Origin: Vagococcus fluvialis bH819
GTDB lineage: Bacteria > Bacillota > Bacilli > Lactobacillales > Vagococcaceae
Assembly: GCF_900163795.1 (NCBI RefSeq)
Contig: NZ_FWFD01000015.1
Span: 248,001 to 312,000 of the forward strand
DNA: 64,000 nucleotides
Reading direction: 5' to 3'
The notes under the pieces are model-generated. The model was given only the letters and a program-made list of their open reading frames with translations, was not told where the DNA came from and did not search any database. Shown in pieces: positions 8,318-17,038 of the stretch; position 1 is the stretch's first letter, and each line of letters starts with the position of its first letter. The position numbers were made by a program, and so were the translations under genes.

Positions 8318-9615
8318 GGATTAGGAAGTAAAACATTGACTATAAACCAATTTTTTTTATAGTCAATGGTCATAGTTCCATCGTATTTTTCAGCTATATA
8401 AGATACACTTTTTAGGCCATAGCCATGAAAAGCATTTTCTTTTTTTGTTGTTTTGGGTAAACCATTTTCAAAAGTAATGTGTTCTTCTGAATAATTTTCT
8501 ATCGAAAAAAGAATGAAGTCGGCTTTTTCTAAAATGCGTAAATTAATTAATCGTTTTTCTTTATTTGTTGTTTTTAAAGTAGATTCAATAGCATTATCCA
8601 AGGTATTACCGAGTAAACTACAACTATCCATCACATCTAAAAAATTTAATAATGAGCCATCCGCAATGCAGGTTAAAGCAATACCATTTTGAATACAAAA
8701 AACATTTTTTCTTGTTAAAATGGTATCCATTACTGGGTTTCCGGTTTTAATAGAGGATTGATATTTTTGTATATCTTCTCTAATTTTTTGGAAATATTCT
8801 TTTCGTTTATCAGAATTAGTTTCCATTTCAATCAAATCAATTTTATGTTTTAAATCATGAAATTTTTGGTTGACTATTGTGGTACTTTCTTTATAGGCTT
8901 GATACTGTTCATATTGAGAATGAAAAACATTATGAATGGCAGAAAGTTCATTACGTAAGTAACTTTCGTAGCGTTGGTTTTCTTGGATATATATAATAAA
9001 AACCCCACATAAATTGGTTAGACTTCTGAAAATAAAAATAGAAAAAGAATCCCCAATGGCAAATTGTGTATCAGATAACATGAAACCAATATTACTCATG
9101 GTGAAAATAATGAGAGCTGTTAATCCAGCAATGACGACATCTCTTTGATGAATGGTCAACTCAATATTTTTTTTGTTTTTTGTCTCAAAATAATAATAAA
9201 GGAAACTAAAAATAATATATAAAATTAAAATAAAACTATACTGAACTATGGCGTTTTGTGTCGAGTAATCGAGGATGATGTAGCAATATAATTGCCAAGA
9301 TAGTGAGGCAATAAATTCAGCAAAGATAAAAGCTTTACAAACATTATAAATGTTGGTCATAATATCTTTTTTTGTTGTTAGTTGTAAGGTTAAAAACATC
9401 CAAAAAACATTAAGAGACATACCGAAAATCCAAAAGAAAAGTGACCAGTTTCCAACAATTCGTTGTAATAGAACTTGTCCGATACCCATTCCAATCAGAA
9501 TAGGAACAAACCAAGTGTTCCGATCATTTTTTTTTACTTGTAAAAAAATAACCAGACAGGCAAACCATTCAGCAATTGCGGTGAAATCGCGGGGAATATT
9601 AGGTAAGTTATCCAT
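8302..9615 (-). CDS. AgrC-type GHKL sensor histidine kinase
   Basis: A 437-residue membrane kinase. The N-terminal 200 residues contain about six hydrophobic segments. The cytoplasmic part has the phosphoacceptor region QKFHDLKHKIDLIE (around residue 250), followed by a GHKL ATPase with the N-box LLGNTLDNAIES and the G-box GYGLKSVSYIAEKYDG. This is the AgrC/FsrC/ComD class, which normally senses secreted peptides. The start overlaps the response-regulator stop as TAATG, so translation is coupled. No AgrB or AgrD gene, or other propeptide, is visible next to it, so the signal is unknown. It is expected to phosphorylate the neighbouring LytTR regulator. Confidence 0.88.
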   Translation of the reverse strand: MDNLPNIPRDFTAIAEWFACLVIFLQVKKNDRNTWFVPILIGMGIGQVLLQRIVGNWSLFFWIFGMSLNVFWMFLTLQLTTKKDIMTNIYNVCKAFIFAEFIASLSWQLYCYIILDYSTQNAIVQYSFILILYIIFSFLYYYFETKNKKNIELTIHQRDVVIAGLTALIIFTMSNIGFMLSDTQFAIGDSFSIFIFRSLTNLCGVFIIYIQENQRYESYLRNELSAIHNVFHSQYEQYQAYKESTTIVNQKFHDLKHKIDLIEMETNSDKRKEYFQKIREDIQKYQSSIKTGNPVMDTILTRKNVFCIQNGIALTCIADGSLLNFLDVMDSCSLLGNTLDNAIESTLKTTNKEKRLINLRILEKADFILFSIENYSEEHITFENGLPKTTKKENAFHGYGLKSVSYIAEKYDGTMTIDYKKNWFIVNVLLPNPKKHA

Positions 9616-10322
9616 TAATTAACCTCACTTCCAATGTAATTTGTTAGAGCACTTAGAAAATCTTTTTTTCGTGGACGACTGACTTGTACATTGAACTTAC
9701 CAAGATGAACAATATTTTTTTCAATCCCAGTTACATGTTTTAAATTAACAATATAGCCGTTATTACAGCGATAAAAATCATCTTCAGCTAATTGTTCTTC
9801 AATTTTTTTCATAGAATCAAGGATTGTTAAAGTATTGTTAAGTAAGTAAAAGTTCAAATAATGACCTTCACTTTCAATATAATAAATATCATCTAAATGA
9901 ATTTTTCGATACCCAGAATTAACTTTTAAAGTAATTGATTTCTTTTCGTTACTAGCCAGTTTAGACACAATTTTTGTAAAGTGTTCTTTAAAATTAAAGT
10001 AACTAATTGGTTTTAATAAAAAATCTCTAGCATTGACTGAATAACCTTCAATTGCCCATTGGACATAATTAGTAACAAAAACAATAATAATTTTATCATC
10101 CATTTTTCTAATCTTCTTAGCCGCGGTCATCCCATCCATTAATGGCATTTCAACATCGAAATAAATCATATCAAAATTAGCAGCATATTTATCAACAATT
10201 TGGACGCCGTCTGAAAAGGTAGTGATATCAATTGGAATATTAAATTCCTCACTATATTGGTTAATACATGAAATAAGTCTATTCTGCTCGTCTTGGTTAT
10301 CTTCAACAATGGCTATTTTCAT
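9615..10322 (-). CDS. AgrA-type LytTR response regulator
   Basis: A 235-residue regulator. Residues 1-120 are a receiver domain with the phosphoacceptor Asp56 in YFDVEMPLMDG and the acidic pair at residues 7-8. Residues about 135-232 are a LytTR DNA-binding domain (IYYIESEGHYLNFY, then FYRCNNGYIVNLKHV). LytTR proteins bind two roughly 9-bp direct repeats about two helical turns apart. Exactly such a pair, conserved in two copies, lies in front of the GH3 operon (10406-10441) and the permuted GH3 gene (14546-14581). I infer that these are its targets. The gene is transcribed divergently from the GH3 operon and is followed directly by its kinase. Confidence 0.9.
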   Translation of the reverse strand: MKIAIVEDNQDEQNRLISCINQYSEEFNIPIDITTFSDGVQIVDKYAANFDMIYFDVEMPLMDGMTAAKKIRKMDDKIIIVFVTNYVQWAIEGYSVNARDFLLKPISYFNFKEHFTKIVSKLASNEKKSITLKVNSGYRKIHLDDIYYIESEGHYLNFYLLNNTLTILDSMKKIEEQLAEDDFYRCNNGYIVNLKHVTGIEKNIVHLGKFNVQVSRPRKKDFLSALTNYIGSEVN

Positions 10323-10357
10323 ATTTAAACTCTCCCTTAAGTAGTTTCACTAACATA

Positions 10358-10385
10358 ATTATAGGGAACTAGAAAGATAAATCAA
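10358..10385 (-). promoter_or_regulatory. Promoter of the two-component system
   Basis: On the minus strand, TTGATT (10385-10380) is followed after 16 bp by a consensus TATAAT (10363-10358), about 36 bp before the response-regulator start codon. It needs no activator and looks like a constitutive sigma-70-type promoter, back to back with the activator-type GH3 promoter. Confidence 0.65.
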
Positions 10386-10405
10386 CATAAATTCATTAGA
10401 AGTGA

Positions 10406-10473
10406 CAGGATATGAATGAAAACACTCAAGATATGAATAAAATATTTGCTAGCGCTTTCCTAAATGATAGACT
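10406..10473 (+). promoter_or_regulatory. LytTR-type direct-repeat operator and promoter of the GH3 operon
   Basis: CAGGATATGAA (10406) and CAAGATATGAA (10427) are direct repeats exactly 21 bp apart. The extended -10 box TG-A-TAGACT (10465-10473) follows, without a good -35 element. The same arrangement occurs before the permuted GH3 gene (14546-14613), with identical spacings and no gaps. This is the architecture expected for a LytTR-activated promoter. A cre-like sequence, AGCGCTTTC, lies at 10451-10459 between operator and -10, so CcpA input is possible. The module overlaps an in-frame ATG at 10412, which argues that translation starts later, at 10511. Confidence 0.65.
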
Positions 10474-10510
10474 GTATTTAATCAAAAATCAGGAAAGTAG
10501 GGTCAGCTTC

Positions 10511-12922
10511 ATGTTAAAAAATAAAACAATTATTGATCAGTTAACTTTAGAACAAAAAGCGTCACTCTTGTCAGGAAAAAACACATGGGAAACATACGAT
10601 ATTCCAGGCTTGTTCCCATCTATGTTTTTATCAGATGGACCTCACGGTGTCAGAAAGCAATTAGGTGAAGCGGATCATCTTGGTTTAAACGAAAGTGTCC
10701 CTTCAACTTGTTTTCCAACAGCTGCTACATTAGCAAATAGTTGGGATGAAAATTTACTTGAAAAAGTCGGTGAATATTTAGGTAGAGAAGCAAATCACTT
10801 AGGTGTCCAAGTTTTATTAGGACCTGGTTTAAATATTAAAAAGAACCCAAAATGTGGACGAAACTTTGAATATTATAGTGAAGACCCATATTTTTCAGGT
10901 AAATTGGCAGCTGCTAGTATTCGTGGCATTCAAAAAAATCAAACAATTGCTTGCCCTAAACATTTTGCAGTTAATAGTCAAGAATATCGAAGAATGGCAT
11001 CTGATTCAATTATTGATGAAAGAACATTACAAGAAATTTATTTGACAGGTTTTGAAATTGCAGTAAAAGAAGGACATCCAAAATCTATAATGTCCTCTTA
11101 TAATTTGATTAATGGAACGTATGCTAATGAAAACAAAAAATTATTACGTGATATTTTAAGAGATAACTGGAAGTTTGATGGTTTTGTTGTATCTGATTGG
11201 GGTGGCGATAACGATCATACACAAGGTGTTATTAATGGAAGTCACTTAGCTATGCCATCTCCTGGTGTCAATGGTCCAATTGAAATTGTAGAATCTGTAA
11301 AATCAGGCAAATTACCGGAAAATATTCTGAATGAACGGGTGGATGAGTTACTAAGCGTCATTTTGACTTCAACAGCAATGTCAAAAGAAACAGAAATTGT
11401 TGATTGGAAAGAACACCATCAAGTAGCAAAAGAAGCAGCTATGAAAAGTGTTGTGCTACTTAAAAATAGTGAGCATATTCTACCAATTGATATAACAAAA
11501 AAAGTTGGGATTATTGGAGAGTTTGCTAAAAAACCTAGATATCAAGGTGCGGGTTCTTCTGTGGTGAATCCTAAACAACTAGAAAATACGTTAGAATTAG
11601 TAGCTGATTATCCAATTAATTTTGTAGGGTTTTCACAAGGATTTGAACGTGGGAAACAAGTCAATGAAACATTAGAGAAAGAAGCAGTGGCACTTGCAGA
11701 AACTAGCGATATCATTCTTTTATATGTTGGTCTAGATGAAATTTTAGAAAGTGAAGGAATGGATCGTCCTCATACTCAAATGCCGAATAATCAACTTAAC
11801 TTGATTAAAGAACTATCAAAAACTTCAGCTAAAATAGTGGTTGTTTTATCTGCAGGAGCCAGTATGGAAATGCCTTGGTTGGATCAAGTAGATAGTGTTT
11901 TACATGGCTATCTTGGTGGTCAAGCAGGAGCAGGAGCGATGTTAGAAGTAATTACTGGCAAATATAACCCATCAGGAAAGTTAAGTGAGACATACCCTAT
12001 CTCTTATAAAGATGTTTTATTTGGAGAAGAGTTTCCTTATAAAGGAAAATATGCTTATTATAAAGAAGGAATTTTTGTAGGTTATCGTTATTATGATCGT
12101 GCTAAAAAAGAAGTATTATTTCCTTTTGGATTTGGCTTGAGTTACACACATTTTAAGTATAGTCAGTTAGAGGTTCAATCGAATGACGTGATTTTTAAGA
12201 TGACCAATCAAGGAACATGTGAAGGAACAGAAATTGCCCAATTGTATATCGGGAAAAGTGATAGTCAAATTAGTCGCGCAGAAAAAGAATTAAAAGGTTT
12301 TGTTAAGGTTAGCCTGTTGCCAGGTGAAACAAAAGAAGTAAGAATTTCATTAGATGATAAAGCTTTTCGCTACTTTAATGTTGATACTAATCAATGGGAA
12401 GTTGAATCTGGTAATTATCAATTAATGATGGGTGCTAGCTCTAGAGATATTCGCTTAGTGACTGATATTGTCAAAGAAGGAACAGAAAGTCAGTTACCAA
12501 AAAATGAAGAAAAACTTGCTAAATTTAAAACGAGTCATTTTTCAGATTTGGAATGGGTCGATTTTGAAAGATTGTATGGTCAAAAAGTACCAGTAGAAGT
12601 TACTAAAGGACGCCAGTTACTACATGCTAATAGTGTGATTTCTGAGATGAGCCAAGCAAAAAATCCTTTAGCCAGGTTAGTTAGACGGATTATTTATAAC
12701 TTGATTAAAAAAAGTGAGAAAAAAGGCGAGCCTAATTTAAATCTATTATTCATTTATAATATGCCATTTAGAGCAATTGGGAAAATGACAAATGGTATGG
12801 TGAGCCAAGAAATGGTAGATAAAATTGTTCATATGGTAAATGGGCATTTCTTTTCAGGTTTAGGTGGGTTATTCAAGGCTTATAAAAAGAACAAAAAACA
12901 GACCAAAGAATTTATGAGATAG
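10511..12922 (+). CDS. GH3-family beta-glycosidase (canonical domain order)
   Basis: An 803-residue glycoside hydrolase family 3 enzyme counted from the ATG at 10511. An in-frame ATG at 10412 would add 33 residues but lies inside the predicted operator. Domain order: TIM-barrel domain with LTLEQKASLLSGK, FLSDGPHGVR, GRNFEYYSEDP, KHFAVNSQEYRR and the nucleophile Asp229 in VVSDWGG. Then the alpha/beta sandwich domain (SVVLLKN to TYPISYKD, with GYRYYDRAKKEVLFPFGFGLSYTHF), a fibronectin-III-like domain, and a basic helical tail of about 120 residues. There is no signal peptide, so it is probably cytoplasmic. It heads an operon with GtrA and GT2 genes. Substrate is not evident; a glucoside or a surface-polymer intermediate is possible. 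Confidence 0.88.
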   Translation: MLKNKTIIDQLTLEQKASLLSGKNTWETYDIPGLFPSMFLSDGPHGVRKQLGEADHLGLNESVPSTCFPTAATLANSWDENLLEKVGEYLGREANHLGVQVLLGPGLNIKKNPKCGRNFEYYSEDPYFSGKLAAASIRGIQKNQTIACPKHFAVNSQEYRRMASDSIIDERTLQEIYLTGFEIAVKEGHPKSIMSSYNLINGTYANENKKLLRDILRDNWKFDGFVVSDWGGDNDHTQGVINGSHLAMPSPGVNGPIEIVESVKSGKLPENILNERVDELLSVILTSTAMSKETEIVDWKEHHQVAKEAAMKSVVLLKNSEHILPIDITKKVGIIGEFAKKPRYQGAGSSVVNPKQLENTLELVADYPINFVGFSQGFERGKQVNETLEKEAVALAETSDIILLYVGLDEILESEGMDRPHTQMPNNQLNLIKELSKTSAKIVVVLSAGASMEMPWLDQVDSVLHGYLGGQAGAGAMLEVITGKYNPSGKLSETYPISYKDVLFGEEFPYKGKYAYYKEGIFVGYRYYDRAKKEVLFPFGFGLSYTHFKYSQLEVQSNDVIFKMTNQGTCEGTEIAQLYIGKSDSQISRAEKELKGFVKVSLLPGETKEVRISLDDKAFRYFNVDTNQWEVESGNYQLMMGASSRDIRLVTDIVKEGTESQLPKNEEKLAKFKTSHFSDLEWVDFERLYGQKVPVEVTKGRQLLHANSVISEMSQAKNPLARLVRRIIYNLIKKSEKKGEPNLNLLFIYNMPFRAIGKMTNGMVSQEMVDKIVHMVNGHFFSGLGGLFKAYKKNKKQTKEFMR

Positions 12923-12937
12923 GTAAGTGGGAGAATT

Positions 12938-13456
12938 ATGATGACTGAAAAAAAAGAGAATAAATTAGTTATGAGCGTAAAAAAGTATAAAAAAGAACAT
13001 CCGGATATGTATGAATTCATTATGTTCAACATAATGAGTAATGTAGCGACAGTAACCAATTTTGTAGTATTATGGATAGGAACTGGATTATTATTTAAGC
13101 AGTTAGCACAAATTGATTTTCATTGGTTTATTTTTAACTATAGTGAAGCTCAAGGTGGTTTAGGAGGCTTTTTAAGCTTCTTACTAGCATATATTTGTGC
13201 TCAAATTGTTAACTTTATTGTTCAAAGAAAAGTTGTTTTTTCTGCAACTGTGGAAATAAAAAAAGTTCTACCTTGGTATATTGGTACTGTAGTGGTTGCG
13301 GGATTAATCTCTGTTTGGTTACCACCTTACGTTATTAAATTGTTGACGCCATACACAGGTGCTTTCTCAGCAACGATTGCCAATGTAGTAAATATTATTA
13401 TTCAAGTATTAATAAATTATCCTATGATGAAGTTTAAGATAATGAAGAAAGGGTAA
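12938..13456 (+). CDS. GtrA-family membrane protein
   Basis: A 172-residue protein with four predicted transmembrane segments and the GtrA-type pattern (YEFIMFNIMSNVATVTNFVV near the start, IVNFIVQRKVVFSA in the middle). GtrA-like proteins are thought to move undecaprenyl-phosphate-linked sugars across the membrane or to help glycosyltransferases that modify surface polymers. It lies 15 bp after the GH3 gene and 5 bp before the GT2 gene, which supports a lipid-linked-sugar modification unit. A second ATG one codon in (12941) is an equally good start. A GC-poor, lysine-rich N-terminus precedes the first membrane segment. Confidence 0.82.
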   Translation: MMTEKKENKLVMSVKKYKKEHPDMYEFIMFNIMSNVATVTNFVVLWIGTGLLFKQLAQIDFHWFIFNYSEAQGGLGGFLSFLLAYICAQIVNFIVQRKVVFSATVEIKKVLPWYIGTVVVAGLISVWLPPYVIKLLTPYTGAFSATIANVVNIIIQVLINYPMMKFKIMKKG

Positions 13457-13461
13457 ATAGA

Positions 13462-14475
13462 ATGAAAGTATTGAGTATTGTTGTTCCATGTTATAATTCA
13501 GTAGATTATATGGAGCGTTGTATCAATTCTTTACTAGTTGGTGGAGAAGAAGTTGAAATTATCATTGTTAATGATGGTTCCAGAGATGGAACAGAAGAGA
13601 TTGGAAAAAATTATCAAAAATTATTTCCGAACATTGTAAAATATGTTTATCAGGAGAATGGCGGACACGGGGAAGCAATTAATACTGGCCTATCATATGC
13701 GACCGGTTTATATTTAAAAGTTGTTGATAGTGATGATTGGTTAGAAGTACAGGCTTTTGGTAAGTTACTAAAGTTTCTAATTGAGACAAGTGAAAAAGAG
13801 CAATTAATTGATATGGTCATTAGCAATTATGTATATGAAAAACAAGAAGTAAAGAATAAAAAAATTATGGAATACCGTTCTTTTTTACCTCAGAACTGTC
13901 AATTTACTTGGGATGATGTGTCATTTCCTCTTGGTAAATATTTATTAATGCATTCTGTTATTTATAGGACATCATTATTGAAAGAGCTAGTTTTCAAGTT
14001 GCCACAACATACATTTTATGTTGATAATCTTTATGTGTTTCAACCGTTACCTTTAGTGAAAAGCTTATATTATTTGGATGTGGATTTATATCGTTATTAT
14101 ATTGGACGAGAAGATCAGTCAGTTAATGAAAAAATCATGATTAGCCGCATTGATCAACAATTATTTGTTAATAAACGTCTTGTTAAATACTATTCAACAA
14201 CAGATACAAAAGATGAAAATATTTTAGATTATATGAGAAAATATGTTGAGATTATCACGACTATTTCTTCAATTTTACTTATTAAAGAAGGCACTGAGGA
14301 AAGTTTGGGGAAGAAAAAAGAATTGTGGGCTTTTATTAAAGAAACCGATCAAGCACTTTATAAAAAATTACGATATGGTTTGTTCGGAATTGGTGTGAAC
14401 TTACCAGGTACATTAGGTAGAAAAACAGCTGTTCGTGCATATCAAATTGCCCAAAAACGTTATGGGTTTAATTGA
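13462..14475 (+). CDS. Family 2 glycosyltransferase
   Basis: A 337-residue GT-A-fold glycosyltransferase. Residues about 1-110 contain SIVVPCYNSVDYMERCINSLL, the IIIVNDGSRDGT nucleotide-sugar site, NGGHGEAINTGL, and the metal-binding KVVDSDDWLE. The C-terminal part is helical and has no transmembrane pair, so the enzyme probably acts at the cytoplasmic face. Together with the GtrA-like protein it may charge undecaprenyl phosphate or decorate a teichoic acid or polysaccharide. Donor and acceptor cannot be read from the sequence. Last gene of the GH3-GtrA-GT2 operon, closed by a hairpin. Confidence 0.88.
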   Translation: MKVLSIVVPCYNSVDYMERCINSLLVGGEEVEIIIVNDGSRDGTEEIGKNYQKLFPNIVKYVYQENGGHGEAINTGLSYATGLYLKVVDSDDWLEVQAFGKLLKFLIETSEKEQLIDMVISNYVYEKQEVKNKKIMEYRSFLPQNCQFTWDDVSFPLGKYLLMHSVIYRTSLLKELVFKLPQHTFYVDNLYVFQPLPLVKSLYYLDVDLYRYYIGREDQSVNEKIMISRIDQQLFVNKRLVKYYSTTDTKDENILDYMRKYVEIITTISSILLIKEGTEESLGKKKELWAFIKETDQALYKKLRYGLFGIGVNLPGTLGRKTAVRAYQIAQKRYGFN

Positions 14476-14518
14476 AAAAATCTCTCCTTTTCAAACAAAT
14501 TGAAGAGGAAGATTTTTT
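14475..14518 (+). terminator. Probable terminator of the GH3-GtrA-GT2 operon
   Basis: An imperfect hairpin (AAAATCTCTCCTTTTCAA pairing with TTGAAGAGGAAGATTTT) around ACAAA, followed by a T run, immediately after the GT2 stop codon. Confidence 0.65.
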
Positions 14519-14545
14519 ATTTATGTCGAATAAAAAAAGAACTAT

Positions 14546-14613
14546 CAGAATATGAATGAAAAGTGACAAGTTGTGAAAAAAGCATATCTATCAAAAATAT
14601 GATAGCGTATACT
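14546..14613 (+). promoter_or_regulatory. LytTR-type direct-repeat operator and promoter of the permuted GH3 gene
   Basis: CAGAATATGAA (14546) and CAAGTTGTGAA (14567), 21 bp apart, are followed by TATACT at 14608-14613. The block aligns without gaps to 10406-10473 upstream of the first GH3 gene: the CAGRATATGAATGAAAA half, the CAAG half-site and the -10 box all fall at identical offsets. This is the second predicted target of the LytTR regulator. Confidence 0.65.
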
Positions 14614-14722
14614 TCAAAATGTAAAAGGGCTTTCATTTAAGAGGTAAGTAGTAGACAAAAGTATAAACTATTAGACTATCACAATAAATGAAATCCAAAA
14701 AATTCTTTAAGGGGAGAGAAAA

Positions 14723-17038
14723 ATGAAAAAATACAAAAAGATCCTTATCCCGCTAGTGATTATTCTAGCCATTGTCGGAGGTGTTGGTTTTTATTTAAAC
14801 AAGTTAAGCCAAGATGGTGTCTTAAATATGGAAGATGTCTACGCAACAATTAGTAAGTTACTAGTTTATTTTGTCCCGGCCGTTATTGTAATAGCACTTA
14901 TCATCATTTCATTAATTGTTTTCCGCAAGAAAGATAAGAAGTTCAAATTTTGGTTGAAATGGGAATCAGCAATTGCTTTATTAGTAACTATTTTAATTAC
15001 TGCGAATGTTGTTTTATTTGGGCCGATGGCTAATTTACTAAATTTACAATTTTCAGATATGCCAAAAGTAAATAAAACAACATTAGATAAAAATGGAAAA
15101 TTAACTGAAGAAATTTCTAAAGAAGGAACTGTTTTATTAAAAAATACGGATAATTTTTTACCTTTAGAAAAAGATACTAGTAAATTAAATGTGTTTGGTT
15201 GGTCATCAACACAACCTGTTTATAGGGGAACTGGATCAGGAAATGTTGATACAAGTAGTGCTGTAGATATTTTAGGAAGTCTAGAAAATGCTGGTTTTGA
15301 GACTAATAAAGATTTAGCTAAGTTTTATACGGATTATCGCTCTGATCGACCAGAAGTTGGGATGTGGGAACAAGATTGGACACTTCCGGAACCGTCAGGA
15401 AAAGACTATTCAAATGATATGCTGAAACAAGCTAAAAACTTCTCAGATACGGCTCTAGTTGTTATTTCTCGCGTCGGTGGTGAAGGTGCTGATTTACCAA
15501 CTAATATGGCATCTAAAGACATCACTTATAAAGGGAATAAGGGTGATTTTGAAGATGGCGATCACTTCTTAGAATTATCAAAAAGTGAAAAAGAAATGTT
15601 AGAAGTTGTGAATAAAAACTTTGAAAATATTGTAGTATTAGTTAATTCATCTAATGCAATGGAACTTAATTGGATTGAAGAATATGACAATATTAAGGGT
15701 GCTTTATGGATGGCAGGTCCCGGGGCAACAGGTTTTTCTGCACTTGGAGATGTTTTAACAGGAAAAGTAAATCCATCAGGTAAAACAGTAGATACCTATG
15801 TTCGTGACTTGAAAAAGACTCCAACTTGGAATAACTTTGGCGATTTTGGGTACGAGGGTAGTGATTACCACTTCATTAACTATGTAGAAAATATTTATGT
15901 TGGTTATAAATTCTACGAAACTTTCTATAAAGGAAATGAAAAAGGTTATCAAGAAGCTGTGCAGTATCCATTTGGTTATGGTTTAAGTTACAGTACGTTT
16001 GAGCAAAAAATGGGTAATATTAGTACAACTAAAGATGGTGATATTACTTTTGATGTTACAGTTAAGAATACTGGTGAAACAGCAGGAAAAGATGTTGTCC
16101 AAACATACTTCACACCACCATATACTAATGGAGGTATCGAAAAATCAGAAACTAACTTAGTAGCCTTTGATAAAACGAAGCTGTTAGAACCAGGTGAATC
16201 AGAGAAAATTACAATCAAAATCACGAATGAAGATTTAGCTGTTTATGACACTAAAGGTATTGGTGGTTATTTACTTGAGGAAGGCAAATATGCTATTCAG
16301 TTAAAAGGAAATGCACATACTGTTTTAGATTCAAAAGATTATGTTGTTGAAAAAACAGTAGCTTATGATGAAAATAATAAACGTCGTACAGATGAAGTAG
16401 CGGCAGTTAACAAGTTTACAGATTTTGCAGAGGGAGAAGTAACTTATTTAAGTCGTAAAGATAACTTTGCAAATTATAAAGAAGTTACAGCAAAACCAGA
16501 AAAAATTAAATTATCAGAAGCTACTAAAAATGGCTTAACTAATAGTAGTGATTATAAAATTAAAAATAATGATAAAGATAAAATGCCAGAAACGGGTGTT
16601 AAAAACAAGATGTCTCTTGTAGATTTAAAAGGTTTAGACTATGATGATAAAAAATGGGATAAATTATTAGATCAAATGACAGTTAAAGATATGAGTAACA
16701 TTATTACTTACGGTGGCTATCAAACTGTTGAAGCAAAATCAGTGGATAAACTACAAACATATGATTTTGATGGTCCGCAAGGTATTAGTAGTTTCTTTGT
16801 GGAAACCAGTGGAACAGCCTTCCCAACAGCAACAATGATTGCTGCAACTTGGAACATCGATTTAGCTGAAGCTCGTGGGGAAGCAGTGGGCGAAGAGGCA
16901 GCTCAAATTGGGATTTCAGGATGGTATGGACCTGCTATGAATATTCATCGTAGTGCTTTTGCAGGACGAAATTTTGAGTACTACAATGGGACATCCTTAA
17001 AGATAATTTCACCATTAGCATCCGTTGTTAGAGTTTGA
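14723..17038 (+). pseudogene. Membrane-anchored circularly permuted GH3 glycosidase, 3' end lost
   Basis: A 771-codon frame whose last 18 codons are foreign. The N-terminus has three hydrophobic segments (about 5-25, 45-68 and 85-105). The GH3 domains then appear in swapped order. First comes the C-terminal sandwich domain (SKEGTVLLKNTDNFLPL, GYKFYETF, YPFGYGLSYSTF) and a fibronectin-like domain. The TIM-barrel domain then starts with LDQMTVKDMSNIITYGG, FDGPQGISSF and AFPTATMIAATWN. Such permuted GH3 enzymes are known. The frame breaks right after GRNFEYY: from 16985 the DNA is an inverted piece of the Cna-B repeat of the convergent adhesin gene. The part that should hold the catalytic nucleophile Asp and the rest of the barrel is missing, so the product should be inactive. 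Confidence 0.85.

Noticed and set aside
10412-10510. Longer N-terminus of the first GH3 enzyme starting at the ATG at 10412
   Set aside because: The segment lies inside the predicted operator and before the predicted -10 box. It has no GH3 homology, and a better ribosome site precedes the ATG at 10511.
16985-17038. The last 18 codons of the permuted GH3 frame as real GH3 sequence
   Set aside because: They are the reverse strand of the Cna-B repeat, identical to 17270-17322, and match no GH3 motif.
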